A stretch of DNA of 9,414 nt from CAZUSC01 sp964622915 (GCA_964622915.1 CAZUSC010000022.1:1-9414), one strand, 5' to 3'. Shown: positions 1 through 7,482, counted from the first letter of the stretch. Translations and numbers: made by a program. The notes: generated by a model from the letters alone, not told the origin.

Positions 1-2199
1 TCCGGCAGCAGCTAGATCCACCTCAATTTCCACTTGCGGCTCCAAGCTCGGAAGCTGGACGCGCACGACTCCGATACCCTCAATGGCTGCGAGGCGCCGC
101 TGCACATTCTCGGCCTGGCTGCGCAGCACATCTAAGTCATAGCCGTACACGCGCACGACGATGTCACGGTCGGCGCGAGATAAGACTTCCTCAACTCTGT
201 CTGGTTGATAGGTCTGGACCGCACGCGCGAACCCAGGGTAACCCGCTATTATTTCCCGAACCTTATCCACTGTCGCTTCATGCGCGGCCGTAGGACTAAG
301 ACTTATCCACAGCTCACCAGAGTTGATACCAACCACTTGATCCCCGGTCACAGCTCGCCCGACCTGAAATCCGACATTCCTAATGCCGGGTGTCGACCGT
401 ACCTCCTGACTGACCATAGCGGCAATCCGATTCATTTCCTGTCGCGACGTGCCGGGTATACTTTCCCACTGCACCAGCAAATCCGTTTGCTTAAACACTG
501 GCAGCATAGAGATGGTTAAGAACGGCAGCATCAAAAGACCCCCTAGCGCAGCGACCACAACCACGGTAGCCACCTGGTGGGGAACACCAAACCAATGCGT
601 CAGGAGACTCCGGTATCGCTGCGAGAGCAGGGTAATGATCGCCGGTGCGTCATGGGTACGCCGCACGGTAGACAAAAGCATTAGGTTTAACGTCGGCGTG
701 ATCACCAGTGTCACTACCACTGATGCCAGCAGGACGTAGCTATACGCGTACGCCAGCGGCCGAAAAAATCCGCCGACAGGATCGGGTAAAAAGAAGACCG
801 GCAACATTACCAGCAACATGATAAGCGTCGCATAGTTCAACGGTCGGCGCAGCTGCAGCGTGGCGGCGACAATTATAGACTGCAGTGTTCGATCGCGATT
901 CGTGGCGGGTGATGTACGTAGTCGCCGCACCATAGTTTCGCTGTCAAGAACTGCATCATCAATCACACTGGCAAAGGCGATAACAATCCCCACCACTACT
1001 AGGGGGTTAATAGTCACACCATGCAGCAGCAGTATTAGCCCAGTAACGAGCAGTGCACTAAGACTGGCGAGGGCGCCAATGAACACAGGGCGCCACATAT
1101 TAAGAAAGGTAAACACCACGAGCACAACAAACACGCCGGCCAGCAGTGCTGCGACGGCCAAATTGTCACGGGCCAGCTCGATGTAGGTAGCCGGCCGGAA
1201 GATGGTGTTAATCTCGACGCCACTGAGCCCGGGGCGTAGTGATTCAAGCGCTTCTTCCACGTCATCGGTCACTTCCAACATATTAGCTTCCGGGAACTTT
1301 TCAATGACCAGTAGCAGCCCCGCCCGGTCGCCAAAGCCCGCATCACCAATCAGTGGCTGATGGTCTTCCACTACCGTGGCCACGTCACCCAGGCGCAGCC
1401 CGTTACTACCGGCCACTGACACACTGGCCAGATCTTGGGGCCCTTGAATGGGTAAGATGTGGTGCAGCCCAAGTCGTTGGTTGGGCGTGTCTATCCAGCC
1501 CGCCGTACCAGGTGTCGAGGCGTTCAAAAAGCTGAGCGGCGATACCCACAAGGCGTTGCCGGCAGTTTCAATGATTTGTTGGAGCGTGACGCCCTGCCCA
1601 TGCAAACGCTGCGGATCAACTTGCACCTGCAACTGCCGCTCCCGTTGGCCCCAAATCGCCACGTTGGCCACACCCGGTACACCCATTAAGCGAGGTCTAA
1701 TATTCCATCGCGCCAGCACTGATAAATCAATCAACGATAAATCCTGTGAGGAAAGCCCAATCATCATCACCCGGCCAGGGCTTGATAGAGGCTGAAGCAT
1801 CGTCGGCGGTTTTGACACGTTTGGTAACGCAAAGGCTTGGGTCAAACGCTCGGCCACCAATTGCCGCGCCACATCGGGATCAGTACCTGGTTCAAAGATG
1901 AGGCGGATTGACGATAGTCCAGCAACTGACTCGGAAGTAATATGGTCAAGCCAGGCTATGCCATTGAGTAAGTCCGCCTCCATCGGAACCGTGATTAAGG
2001 ATTCCACTTCAGCCGCGGCTAGCCCCAGTGCCTCGGTTTGAATTTCCACCATTGGCGCGTTCATCTCGGGCCACACAGCAACGGGTATCTCCGGAATCTC
2101 ACTTACGCCCACGAGCACCATGGTGGCAATAATCGCCACCATGAGAAACCGTAGCCGCAAGCTTGTCTCAACTATCTGGCGAAGCACGGGTGTTGCCAC
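1..2199 (-). CDS. RND efflux permease, CusA/CzcA (HME) type, partial (C-terminus beyond window)
   Basis: This is an inner-membrane proton-driven efflux pump subunit. The reverse-strand frame is open without a stop from the GTG at 2199 to the window edge, giving 733 residues of the roughly 1,030-1,050 usual for the family. Visible in order: TM1 at about residues 17-35, a large extracytoplasmic loop (36-345), TM2-TM4 (about 345-367, 373-393, 396-420), TM5-TM6 (about 453-510), TM7 (about 545-568) and the start of the second extracytoplasmic loop. TM4 carries the paired aspartates of the proton relay (VIDDAV, D414-D415, equivalent to AcrB D407/D408). The porter region has RND-type stretches such as RLMGVPGVANVAIWGQ (about 170-185) and VDPQRL. 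Metal or drug specificity cannot be read. The start is uncertain: GTG 2199 is the first start codon after the in-frame stop of the upstream gene, with no good Shine-Dalgarno site, so translation probably depends on coupling to the mini-adaptor. The RND family call is firm; the CusA-like subgroup is from recalled similarity. Confidence 0.93.
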   Translation of the reverse strand, partial: MATPVLRQIVETSLRLRFLMVAIIATMVLVGVSEIPEIPVAVWPEMNAPMVEIQTEALGLAAAEVESLITVPMEADLLNGIAWLDHITSESVAGLSSIRLIFEPGTDPDVARQLVAERLTQAFALPNVSKPPTMLQPLSSPGRVMMIGLSSQDLSLIDLSVLARWNIRPRLMGVPGVANVAIWGQRERQLQVQVDPQRLHGQGVTLQQIIETAGNALWVSPLSFLNASTPGTAGWIDTPNQRLGLHHILPIQGPQDLASVSVAGSNGLRLGDVATVVEDHQPLIGDAGFGDRAGLLLVIEKFPEANMLEVTDDVEEALESLRPGLSGVEINTIFRPATYIELARDNLAVAALLAGVFVVLVVFTFLNMWRPVFIGALASLSALLVTGLILLLHGVTINPLVVVGIVIAFASVIDDAVLDSETMVRRLRTSPATNRDRTLQSIIVAATLQLRRPLNYATLIMLLVMLPVFFLPDPVGGFFRPLAYAYSYVLLASVVVTLVITPTLNLMLLSTVRRTHDAPAIITLLSQRYRSLLTHWFGVPHQVATVVVVAALGGLLMLPFLTISMLPVFKQTDLLVQWESIPGTSRQEMNRIAAMVSQEVRSTPGIRNVGFQVGRAVTGDQVVGINSGELWISLSPTAAHEATVDKVREIIAGYPGFARAVQTYQPDRVEEVLSRADRDIVVRVYGYDLDVLRSQAENVQRRLAAIEGIGVVRVQLPSLEPQVEIEVDLAAAG

Positions 2200-2211
2200 A
2201 GAGCGTATCCG

Positions 2212-2706
2212 TTACTGGCCTACACCGAACTCAACTCCAAACAGCTCAGCCACCCCGACAGTGACTACCTTCACATCAGATGGCGGACCGCTGCTTAAGA
2301 CCGCGAAGTCTTGGTCAATATAGTCAACGGTGATGGGATGCCTAACATACACAAAAGCTTCTGGGTTCGTGTAGGTCCAGGTGCCTCCACGAGTATCGTA
2401 GATCACTGCCGCATACGGAATAACTGTGCGACCGCTTGCTTGTCTAGCCTGAGCTGGTGTGGCAACCTGAACCGGTGCGGTGACAATGGCTAGTCGCTGT
2501 GTTGCCCGTTCGGTCAACACCACGCGATTAAGATCACTATCTCTAATTGGTATGACCTGCGCCGGTTTGGTATCACCCTGAATCTGGGAGCTATCTGCCG
2601 CAGGTGCCATCTGTGGTTGTTGAAATAAAAAAACTCCAGCCAGACCGACTGCGGCGAGAGTAGCCCCAATGAAGAGGAAGGACCAGTGCACCATACGACC
2701 ATACAC
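2212..2706 (-). CDS. Short membrane-anchored RND adaptor-like protein (mini-adaptor)
   Basis: Encodes 164 residues. There is an N-terminal membrane segment (about 7-28, ending FLFQQ), a polar linker (30-60), and a beta-rich tail (about 94-164) containing IPYAAVIYD, WTYTNPEAFVYVR, VDYIDQDFAVLSSGPP and VVTVGVAELFGVEFGVG. This tail resembles the membrane-proximal/beta-barrel end of HlyD/CusB-type adaptors. Such adaptors usually exceed 350 residues; there is no space here for a biotinyl-lipoyl domain or an alpha-helical hairpin, so the part that normally reaches an outer-membrane channel is absent. From memory, similar short proteins sit beside CusA-like pumps in Actinobacteria and Chloroflexi, so this is probably a natural short form rather than a broken gene. 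GTG 2706 is chosen because an AAGGAGGG site lies 9 bases upstream; an in-frame ATG at 2694 is less well placed. It lies directly before, and in frame with, the RND gene and is likely cotranscribed with it. Confidence 0.85.
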   Translation of the reverse strand: MYGRMVHWSFLFIGATLAAVGLAGVFLFQQPQMAPAADSSQIQGDTKPAQVIPIRDSDLNRVVLTERATQRLAIVTAPVQVATPAQARQASGRTVIPYAAVIYDTRGGTWTYTNPEAFVYVRHPITVDYIDQDFAVLSSGPPSDVKVVTVGVAELFGVEFGVGQ

Positions 2707-2715
2707 GTTAAGAGT

Positions 2716-2723
2716 CCCTCCTT
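2716..2723 (-). promoter_or_regulatory. Ribosome binding site of the mini-adaptor
   Basis: AAGGAGGG on the minus strand lies 9 bases before GTG 2706. It is the strongest Shine-Dalgarno match in the window and decides the GTG start over the in-frame ATG at 2694. Confidence 0.8.
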
Positions 2724-2729
2724 GCCTGC

Positions 2730-2758
2730 ATTGTAGCAGAGTCCGGCACTATTGACTA
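2730..2758 (-). promoter_or_regulatory. Promoter for the mini-adaptor/RND unit (extended -10)
   Basis: On the minus strand, TACAAT (2735-2730) is preceded by TG at -15/-14 (TGCTACAAT). TAGTCA (2758-2753), four of six matches to TTGACA, lies 17 bases upstream. The predicted start of transcription is near 2723, giving a very short leader that begins at or next to the Shine-Dalgarno site. The -35 overlaps the -35 of the opposing promoter. Prediction from sequence pattern only. Confidence 0.5.
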
Positions 2759-2781
2759 TTCCAGGCACCTCGTGCTAGACA
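2752..2781 (+). promoter_or_regulatory. Promoter for the MacAB-like operon (near-leaderless)
   Basis: TTGACT (2752-2757, five of six matches) is followed after 18 bases by TAGACA (2776-2781), a weak -10 with an upstream TG (TGCTAGACA). Transcription would begin near 2788, within a few bases of the ATG at 2790. No Shine-Dalgarno sequence precedes that ATG, which agrees with a leaderless message. The -10 is poor, so confidence is modest. Confidence 0.4.
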
Positions 2782-2789
2782 GATAAGTT

Positions 2790-3707
2790 ATGTCCAACAA
2801 AGTTTTACCAGTTGCCGTCATTGTCATCGCCGGTATCGCCGTGGGTGCCTATCTCTTAATCATGCAATCTCGACAGCTGCAACGTGAACCATTGCCCGCT
2901 AGCCCGGCCGTTCGAGCGGGAGCGGAGGAGTTTGGTTTGACTAAAGCCGAGCTGGTGAAGAACATCGAGGCAGTTGAACAAAGTATTGCCAGTTGCATGA
3001 ATACCGCTGGCTTTCAATATATTCCGGCTGATTACCTCACTGTGCGAAAATCCATGGACGCCGACAAAAAAGCGGCGGGACTGACCGATGATGAATTCCG
3101 TGCTCAGTTCGGCTACGGCATTTCCACCCAGCGAACTAAGCCTGGTACTGCCCCGCAACTCTCCGGCGCCGATCACGCCACCACGATTGGGCTGGGCAGC
3201 GAGAATGTCCAACTATTCACCAACATGTCAGCCGGCGACCAAGTAGCCTACAACCGCGCCCTATTTGGTGAAAACACAGCTGCCACATTTGCTGTGGCGC
3301 TCGAAGCTGAAGACTTCTCACCAACGGGCGGCTGTACGCGCACCGCCATCGAACAAGTGTTTAATCGTGATCAGCTCGGCGCCGCGTACACCAACCCCGG
3401 CGATGCGTTGATTGCGCAAGATTCGCGGGTGATCACCGCCACCGCCAAGTGGTCAAGCTGCATGCGCGAAGCAGGCTTCAACTACAACAATCCCGAAGAA
3501 ATTGAAAAAGATCTCAAAGATCGCCTGACGGCCATTACTGGTGGAGTAGATCCAAGCACCTTGGCTCCCGACGCCCAAAGCGTCTTAACCGAGCTGCAAG
3601 GCGAAGAACGAACAATTGCCGTGGCCGATTTTGAATGCGCGGAGGAGTTTATTGAGCCGGTAGTTGTTCAGGTTGAAACTGAACTGTACGGCGCGCCGCA
3701 AAACTAA
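2790..3707 (+). CDS. Membrane-anchored extracytoplasmic protein with duplicated CMxxAGFxY motif
   Basis: A 305-residue protein with one N-terminal hydrophobic segment (about 5-25), then a soluble region that should lie outside the membrane. There is no lipobox cysteine, so it is an anchored or secreted protein rather than a lipoprotein. It has four cysteines, C69, C182, C224 and C283. C69 and C224 sit in near-identical motifs, SCMNTAGFQY (68-77) and SCMREAGFNY (223-232), suggesting an internal duplication; disulfide bonding of the four cysteines is likely but not shown. The C-terminal part (about 233-300) is helical and acidic. I know no defined function; from memory similar proteins occur beside peptidoglycan-binding adaptors and MacB transporters in Actinobacteria. 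It is first in the operon, 32 bases before the adaptor gene, so a role as an extracytoplasmic accessory of that exporter is plausible. ATG 2790 gives the full hydrophobic N-terminus but has no Shine-Dalgarno site, in keeping with a leaderless start. Confidence 0.85.
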   Translation: MSNKVLPVAVIVIAGIAVGAYLLIMQSRQLQREPLPASPAVRAGAEEFGLTKAELVKNIEAVEQSIASCMNTAGFQYIPADYLTVRKSMDADKKAAGLTDDEFRAQFGYGISTQRTKPGTAPQLSGADHATTIGLGSENVQLFTNMSAGDQVAYNRALFGENTAATFAVALEAEDFSPTGGCTRTAIEQVFNRDQLGAAYTNPGDALIAQDSRVITATAKWSSCMREAGFNYNNPEEIEKDLKDRLTAITGGVDPSTLAPDAQSVLTELQGEERTIAVADFECAEEFIEPVVVQVETELYGAPQN

Positions 3708-3721
3708 CGGCAGGTAGAAAT

Positions 3722-3727
3722 AGGAGG
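3722..3727 (+). promoter_or_regulatory. Ribosome binding site of the adaptor gene
   Basis: AGGAGG lies 12 bases before ATG 3740, a little farther than ideal but with no better start codon in frame nearby. It supports independent translation of the adaptor within the operon. Confidence 0.65.
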
Positions 3728-3739
3728 TAAATCGGGGCT

Positions 3740-5290
3740 ATGAATATCAGGTCAGCGCTGCTCCGTGTGGTACCAAAGTCCATCACCGAATTGGCACATA
3801 CCCAAAAACGACTGACGCTCATTAGTCTTATTCTCACAGCCGTCGTCGTGCTGGCCGTGGGCAGTTGGCTGCTTGGATCGCGTATTAAATCGCCGGCCGA
3901 AATTGCTGCCGAGGTCGCCCCGCCGCCGGCCTCGCTGATTCTGGTTCCGGTAGAAAAACGCGTGCTTACCTCCGATATTGTGACTCGCGGCACGGCTCGC
4001 TTCGGTCTACCACAAGCAGTCTCGATTCCACCCTCAGCCGCCAAACCACTCGAGACGCTAATTACTACTCTCCCCTTACCTAATGCGCAGTTTAAGGAAG
4101 GTCAGGTTGCCTTCACTATTGGTGAACGCCCTGTGTTTGTCATGGAAGGTACCACCCCGGCGTTTCGGGATATGACACTAGATACTTTTGGTGATGACGT
4201 GAAGCAATTAGAGCAGGGGCTCAAACGCCTGGGCTTTTATCCCGGAGTCATTGATGGACGGTACGACGCGCAAACTGCTGCTGCCGTGGCTGCGTGGTAC
4301 ACTAGATCTGGCTGGAAACCATTCGAACCAACACCCGAGCAACTTAAAGAGCTTCATACCCTAACCGAGGAGCTGGCCGTAGCACAAAAAGATCAGCTCA
4401 TCGCCACCTTGGCTGCAACCCCCAAGCTCGTCGAGGCCACCCGTGCTAAAGCGGCCGGCACAAATACCGCCGCAGCTGCCGATATTGAGGCAAAAGAGGC
4501 CACGTACCTTAAAGTAACCGAAGACTTAAGCGCGACCAACGAAGAGAAGGCCAAAGCCACCGCCGATCTTAAAGCTGCTGAAGCGTCTGCCAAAGCCCTA
4601 CGTCAAGAAGGCAGCATTGCGCTCCAGACTGCCCTGAATGCGCAGCAGATCGGACAGCGGGAAGCCACGGTAGCCCAAGCGTTAGCCTCACGCATTGCAT
4701 CTGATCTGGATCGCGTCCAGCGCAAAACGGGCATTCAAGTACCCGCCAATGAAATCATGTTCGTAAGCTCTCTACCGGCTCGCGTCAAGCAAGTTGACGT
4801 CGCCGTTGGAGCATTGGCTAAAGGGCCGGTGCTGACAGTAACCAATAATCAAGTTGTGATTGATTCCTCTTTGCCCCTGGCCGAGGCCGCGCTGGTGAAG
4901 CCAGACATGAAGGTGAAGATTGATGAGGCGGACTTAGGTATCGCCGCGACGGGTGTCGTGACCAAAGTAGCGGATGCTCCTGGCACCAATGGTGTTGACG
5001 GCTTCCACGTCTATTTTGAAGTAGCGGTTGATACAACACCAACCACCTTAGAGGGCACTTCGCTGCGACTCACCATTCCGATTGAATCAACCAAGGGCGA
5101 AGTACTAGCGGTACCTATTAGTGCCGTCTCCCTAGCCGCAGATGGTACCGCGCGCGTGCAAGTAGCCAAAGAAGGATCACTAGAGTATGTCACAGTTACC
5201 ACGGGTCTTTCGGCCAACGGTTTTGTGGAAGTCACTCCCGTTGCTGGAACTCTGACGCCGGGTCAGCTGGTCGTCATTGGTTTCAAATAA
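3740..5290 (+). CDS. MacA/HlyD-like periplasmic adaptor with peptidoglycan-binding domain
   Basis: A 516-residue adaptor for the ABC exporter encoded next. Layout: cytoplasmic N-tail (1-24), membrane anchor (about 25-46), first beta strands (65-145), a PG_binding_1-type domain (about 149-190; DDVKQLEQGLKRLGFYPG, IDGRYDAQTAAAVAAW), and a long alanine-rich helical region (about 198-330) corresponding to the adaptor hairpin. Then come the returning lipoyl half (about 339-362), a beta-barrel (370-450) and the membrane-proximal domain (455-516, with LAVPISAVSLAADG and a VVIGF end). The wall-binding module inserted before the hairpin is a known feature of Gram-positive-type adaptors and suggests anchoring to peptidoglycan instead of engagement of a TolC channel. 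It may link ATP-driven movements of MacB to release of substrate at the wall. Its stop is 5 bases before the transporter start, implying translational coupling. Confidence 0.9.
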   Translation: MNIRSALLRVVPKSITELAHTQKRLTLISLILTAVVVLAVGSWLLGSRIKSPAEIAAEVAPPPASLILVPVEKRVLTSDIVTRGTARFGLPQAVSIPPSAAKPLETLITTLPLPNAQFKEGQVAFTIGERPVFVMEGTTPAFRDMTLDTFGDDVKQLEQGLKRLGFYPGVIDGRYDAQTAAAVAAWYTRSGWKPFEPTPEQLKELHTLTEELAVAQKDQLIATLAATPKLVEATRAKAAGTNTAAAADIEAKEATYLKVTEDLSATNEEKAKATADLKAAEASAKALRQEGSIALQTALNAQQIGQREATVAQALASRIASDLDRVQRKTGIQVPANEIMFVSSLPARVKQVDVAVGALAKGPVLTVTNNQVVIDSSLPLAEAALVKPDMKVKIDEADLGIAATGVVTKVADAPGTNGVDGFHVYFEVAVDTTPTTLEGTSLRLTIPIESTKGEVLAVPISAVSLAADGTARVQVAKEGSLEYVTVTTGLSANGFVEVTPVAGTLTPGQLVVIGFK

Positions 5291-5295
5291 AGGAC

Positions 5296-7251
5296 ATGCC
5301 AGGAAACCAACCGGCCGTACCAGTACTTCAGCTTAGCAAGGTTGAGCGTCAGTTTGGCACTGACCCGCCTGTCCAGGCACTGGCTGGGATTGATCTTCGG
5401 CTTGAGTCAGGCGAGTGGCTGGCTATCACCGGTCCATCGGGCGCTGGTAAATCAACTCTACTGAATATTATTGGCTGCTTAGATCGGCCGACTTCCGGTC
5501 AGTATCTCTTTTGTGGCATCGATACCACGAAGTTAACCGACGTCGAGCGGGCTGGGCTGCGTAGTCAACGCATTGGCTTTGTCTTTCAATCGTTTCACCT
5601 ACTGCCTCATCAATCAGTGGTGGAGAATGTCATGTTGGCGGAGGTGTACCGCAAACAATCTCACCACGGCCGGCGAGAGCGGGCGCTCGTGGCCATCAAC
5701 CAGGTCGGCTTAGGTGACCGGGCCGATTTTTTATCAGCCAAACTCTCGGGTGGACAGAAGCAACGGGTCGCCATTGCCCGAGCCCTGGTTGGTTCTCCAG
5801 ATCTTTTACTGTGTGACGAACCAACCGGCAACCTAGACTCGAAGTCGGCCGCCAACCTCCTCGAACTCCTCGAGAGCTTGCACCGCCAGGGACTCACCCT
5901 AGTGGTTGTTACCCATAACGAAGACGTGGCAGGCAGAGCCGGCCGGCGCGTGGAGATTATCGATGGCCAATCAATCGAGCAGCCGAGCGAAAAGAATACA
6001 TCAATCACCATACGTCCCCCCAGTACTAACCAGCCAGCAAACGTGGTCTCACGCTCGGGCATAACCATCCATGACCTAGTGAGTGAAGCAATCGCGGGAC
6101 TGTTTGCTAAGCCGCTGCGCACGGGACTGACCACACTCGGGGTCGTAATTGGCATCGCGGCGCTGGTGGCGACTGTCGGCGTATCGCGCACCGCTAATAA
6201 TCGTATTATTGGGACTTTCAATGAGCTCGCGGCCACTGAAGTTGTGGTGACACCGAGGGCTAGTCTGGCGAGTTTGCACAACAAGGTAATCCCTTGGGAT
6301 GCGGCGCAGCGCCTGCGTCGCCTCAATGGCGTGGTCGCAGCCGGAACGTTGAGCCCCGTGGCTAGTCAGGACGCCTTAGTGAGCGCGTCGACCATTACCG
6401 ATCCTCAACGCCAGACTGATTTCAAATTGGCCGTCCAAGCCGCTTCGCCAGACCTGTTTGCCGCAGTAAGAGCCGATCTTAAAAGCGGTCGTCTGCCGGA
6501 TGCCGGTCACTCACAGCGGATGGACCGCGTCGCTGTGCTCGGACCCACGGCTGCCGAGCGGCTACGGATTGTCGGTGTTGAGCATCTCCCCGCGATCGCT
6601 ATTGGCGATAAGGTCTACGTCGTGATTGGAATCTTGGACGGAGTTGGCCGACAGCCGGACCTGCTCGGTTCAGTGATTATTCCCGAAGGCACGGCGCAGC
6701 GCGATTTCGGGTTGCCCAGTCCAGGCTCGGTTGTCATCGAAACAAAAATTGGTGCGGCGATGCTGATTGCCCAACAAGCGCCGCTGGCGCTGCGACCCGA
6801 TGATCCGAAAGCGTTAAAGGTTGTCTCACCGCCCGAACCCAAGCGAGTACGCGAGGCCATTCAGAGTGAATTGAATGTGCTACTACTCTTGTTGGGCGGC
6901 CTGTCATTGATTGTGGGGGCGATCGGTATTGGAAACATTACCCTCGTGTCAGTAATTGAGCGCATCGGAGAAATTGGCCTACGCCGCTCTCTCGGCGCTA
7001 CGCGCCGTCATATTGCTGCCCAATTTCTACTCGAGAGTACCTCCACGGGAATCATGGGGGGTATCATCGGCGCCAGTCTGGGAATCCTGGTGGTGGTAGC
7101 TGTCAGCGCCTACCAAGTCTGGACACCGGTACTGGATCCGAGCGTACCCTTTCTCGCCCCTCTCTTGGGCGGTTTCATTGGTCTAGTGTCAGGCACGTAC
7201 CCAGCGCTACGGGCTGCTAAATTAGAGCCGGTCGAGGCACTCAGAAACTAA
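5296..7251 (+). CDS. MacB-type ABC exporter, fused ATPase-permease
   Basis: A 651-residue half-transporter, close to the usual MacB length of about 648. The N-terminal ATPase (1 to about 228) has Walker A GPSGAGKST (46-54), Q-loop Q98, signature LSGGQKQR (150-157), Walker B LLLCDEPTGNLD (170-181, catalytic E175) and switch H207, so it should be active. A linker (229-262) leads to TM1 (about 276-297), a large extracytoplasmic MacB-type domain (298-520), and three C-terminal helices (about 527-553, 582-605, 618-640) of the FtsX family. The segment VIERIGEIGLRRSLGATRRHI (554-574) is the conserved cytoplasmic loop. MacB proteins act as mechanotransmission machines with a MacA adaptor, exporting peptides, macrolides or lipids; the substrate here is unknown. 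ATG 5296 has an AGGA only one base upstream, too close for normal initiation, so translation is probably coupled to the adaptor stop. I give no gene symbol because orthology to E. coli macB is not shown. Confidence 0.93.
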   Translation: MPGNQPAVPVLQLSKVERQFGTDPPVQALAGIDLRLESGEWLAITGPSGAGKSTLLNIIGCLDRPTSGQYLFCGIDTTKLTDVERAGLRSQRIGFVFQSFHLLPHQSVVENVMLAEVYRKQSHHGRRERALVAINQVGLGDRADFLSAKLSGGQKQRVAIARALVGSPDLLLCDEPTGNLDSKSAANLLELLESLHRQGLTLVVVTHNEDVAGRAGRRVEIIDGQSIEQPSEKNTSITIRPPSTNQPANVVSRSGITIHDLVSEAIAGLFAKPLRTGLTTLGVVIGIAALVATVGVSRTANNRIIGTFNELAATEVVVTPRASLASLHNKVIPWDAAQRLRRLNGVVAAGTLSPVASQDALVSASTITDPQRQTDFKLAVQAASPDLFAAVRADLKSGRLPDAGHSQRMDRVAVLGPTAAERLRIVGVEHLPAIAIGDKVYVVIGILDGVGRQPDLLGSVIIPEGTAQRDFGLPSPGSVVIETKIGAAMLIAQQAPLALRPDDPKALKVVSPPEPKRVREAIQSELNVLLLLLGGLSLIVGAIGIGNITLVSVIERIGEIGLRRSLGATRRHIAAQFLLESTSTGIMGGIIGASLGILVVVAVSAYQVWTPVLDPSVPFLAPLLGGFIGLVSGTYPALRAAKLEPVEALRN

Positions 7252-7282
7252 TTTATCGTCGGTAGACGGAGAGCAGTTTTGA

Positions 7283-7307
7283 CACCGCGCATTCGGGTGG
7301 GTTTTTC
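7283..7307 (+). terminator. Possible weak terminator after the MacB operon
   Basis: CACC (7283-7286) can pair with GGTG (7296-7299) around a 9-base loop, followed within two bases by a run of five T (7302-7306). The stem has only four pairs, so termination may be inefficient. Position 32 bases after the MacB stop fits the role. Confidence 0.35.
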
Positions 7308-7404
7308 TTGTCTGTACTACATGGGATGGTTGGGCGAGAAGAAGTTAAAAGTATATTTAGGCTGCCTATTCCTAAGCCAAGAAAGGAGCAAATAATAGTT
7401 CATC

Positions 7405-7424
7405 AATACGCCCTGGGCCGTATT
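7405..7424. repeat. 20-base near-perfect inverted repeat
   Basis: AATACG (7405-7410) and CGTATT (7419-7424) are exact reverse complements. Two further C-G pairs inside extend this to an 8-pair stem with one bulged C and a 3-base loop. No T-run follows, so it is not a standard terminator. It lies about 60 bases upstream of the predicted -10 at 7486 and could be an operator, an RNA hairpin or a recombination site. Confidence 0.5.
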
Positions 7425-7482
7425 GTCCACTCCAAGCCACCTCAGCTTCAGGCACCATAAGGTAGAAGCCCGCTTGACTCCC

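Noticed and set aside
205..1795. Several plus-strand open frames opposite the RND permease
   Set aside because: All are antisense to the uninterrupted 733-codon RND frame, which shows transmembrane segments and the paired TM4 aspartates.
3649..4044. Minus-strand open frame of 131 codons across the start of the adaptor gene
   Set aside because: Overlaps two well-supported plus-strand genes, has no recognisable features and no ribosome binding site.
5661..6326. Long open frame (221 codons) on the minus strand inside the MacB gene
   Set aside because: It lies antisense to a clearly coding, motif-rich frame, and its translation is arginine/serine-rich with no family features; it is a by-product of codon bias.
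7321..7395. 24-codon plus-strand ORF after the MacB operon
   Set aside because: No ribosome binding site or recognisable sequence; the frame is simply a continuation of the MacB frame beyond its stop.
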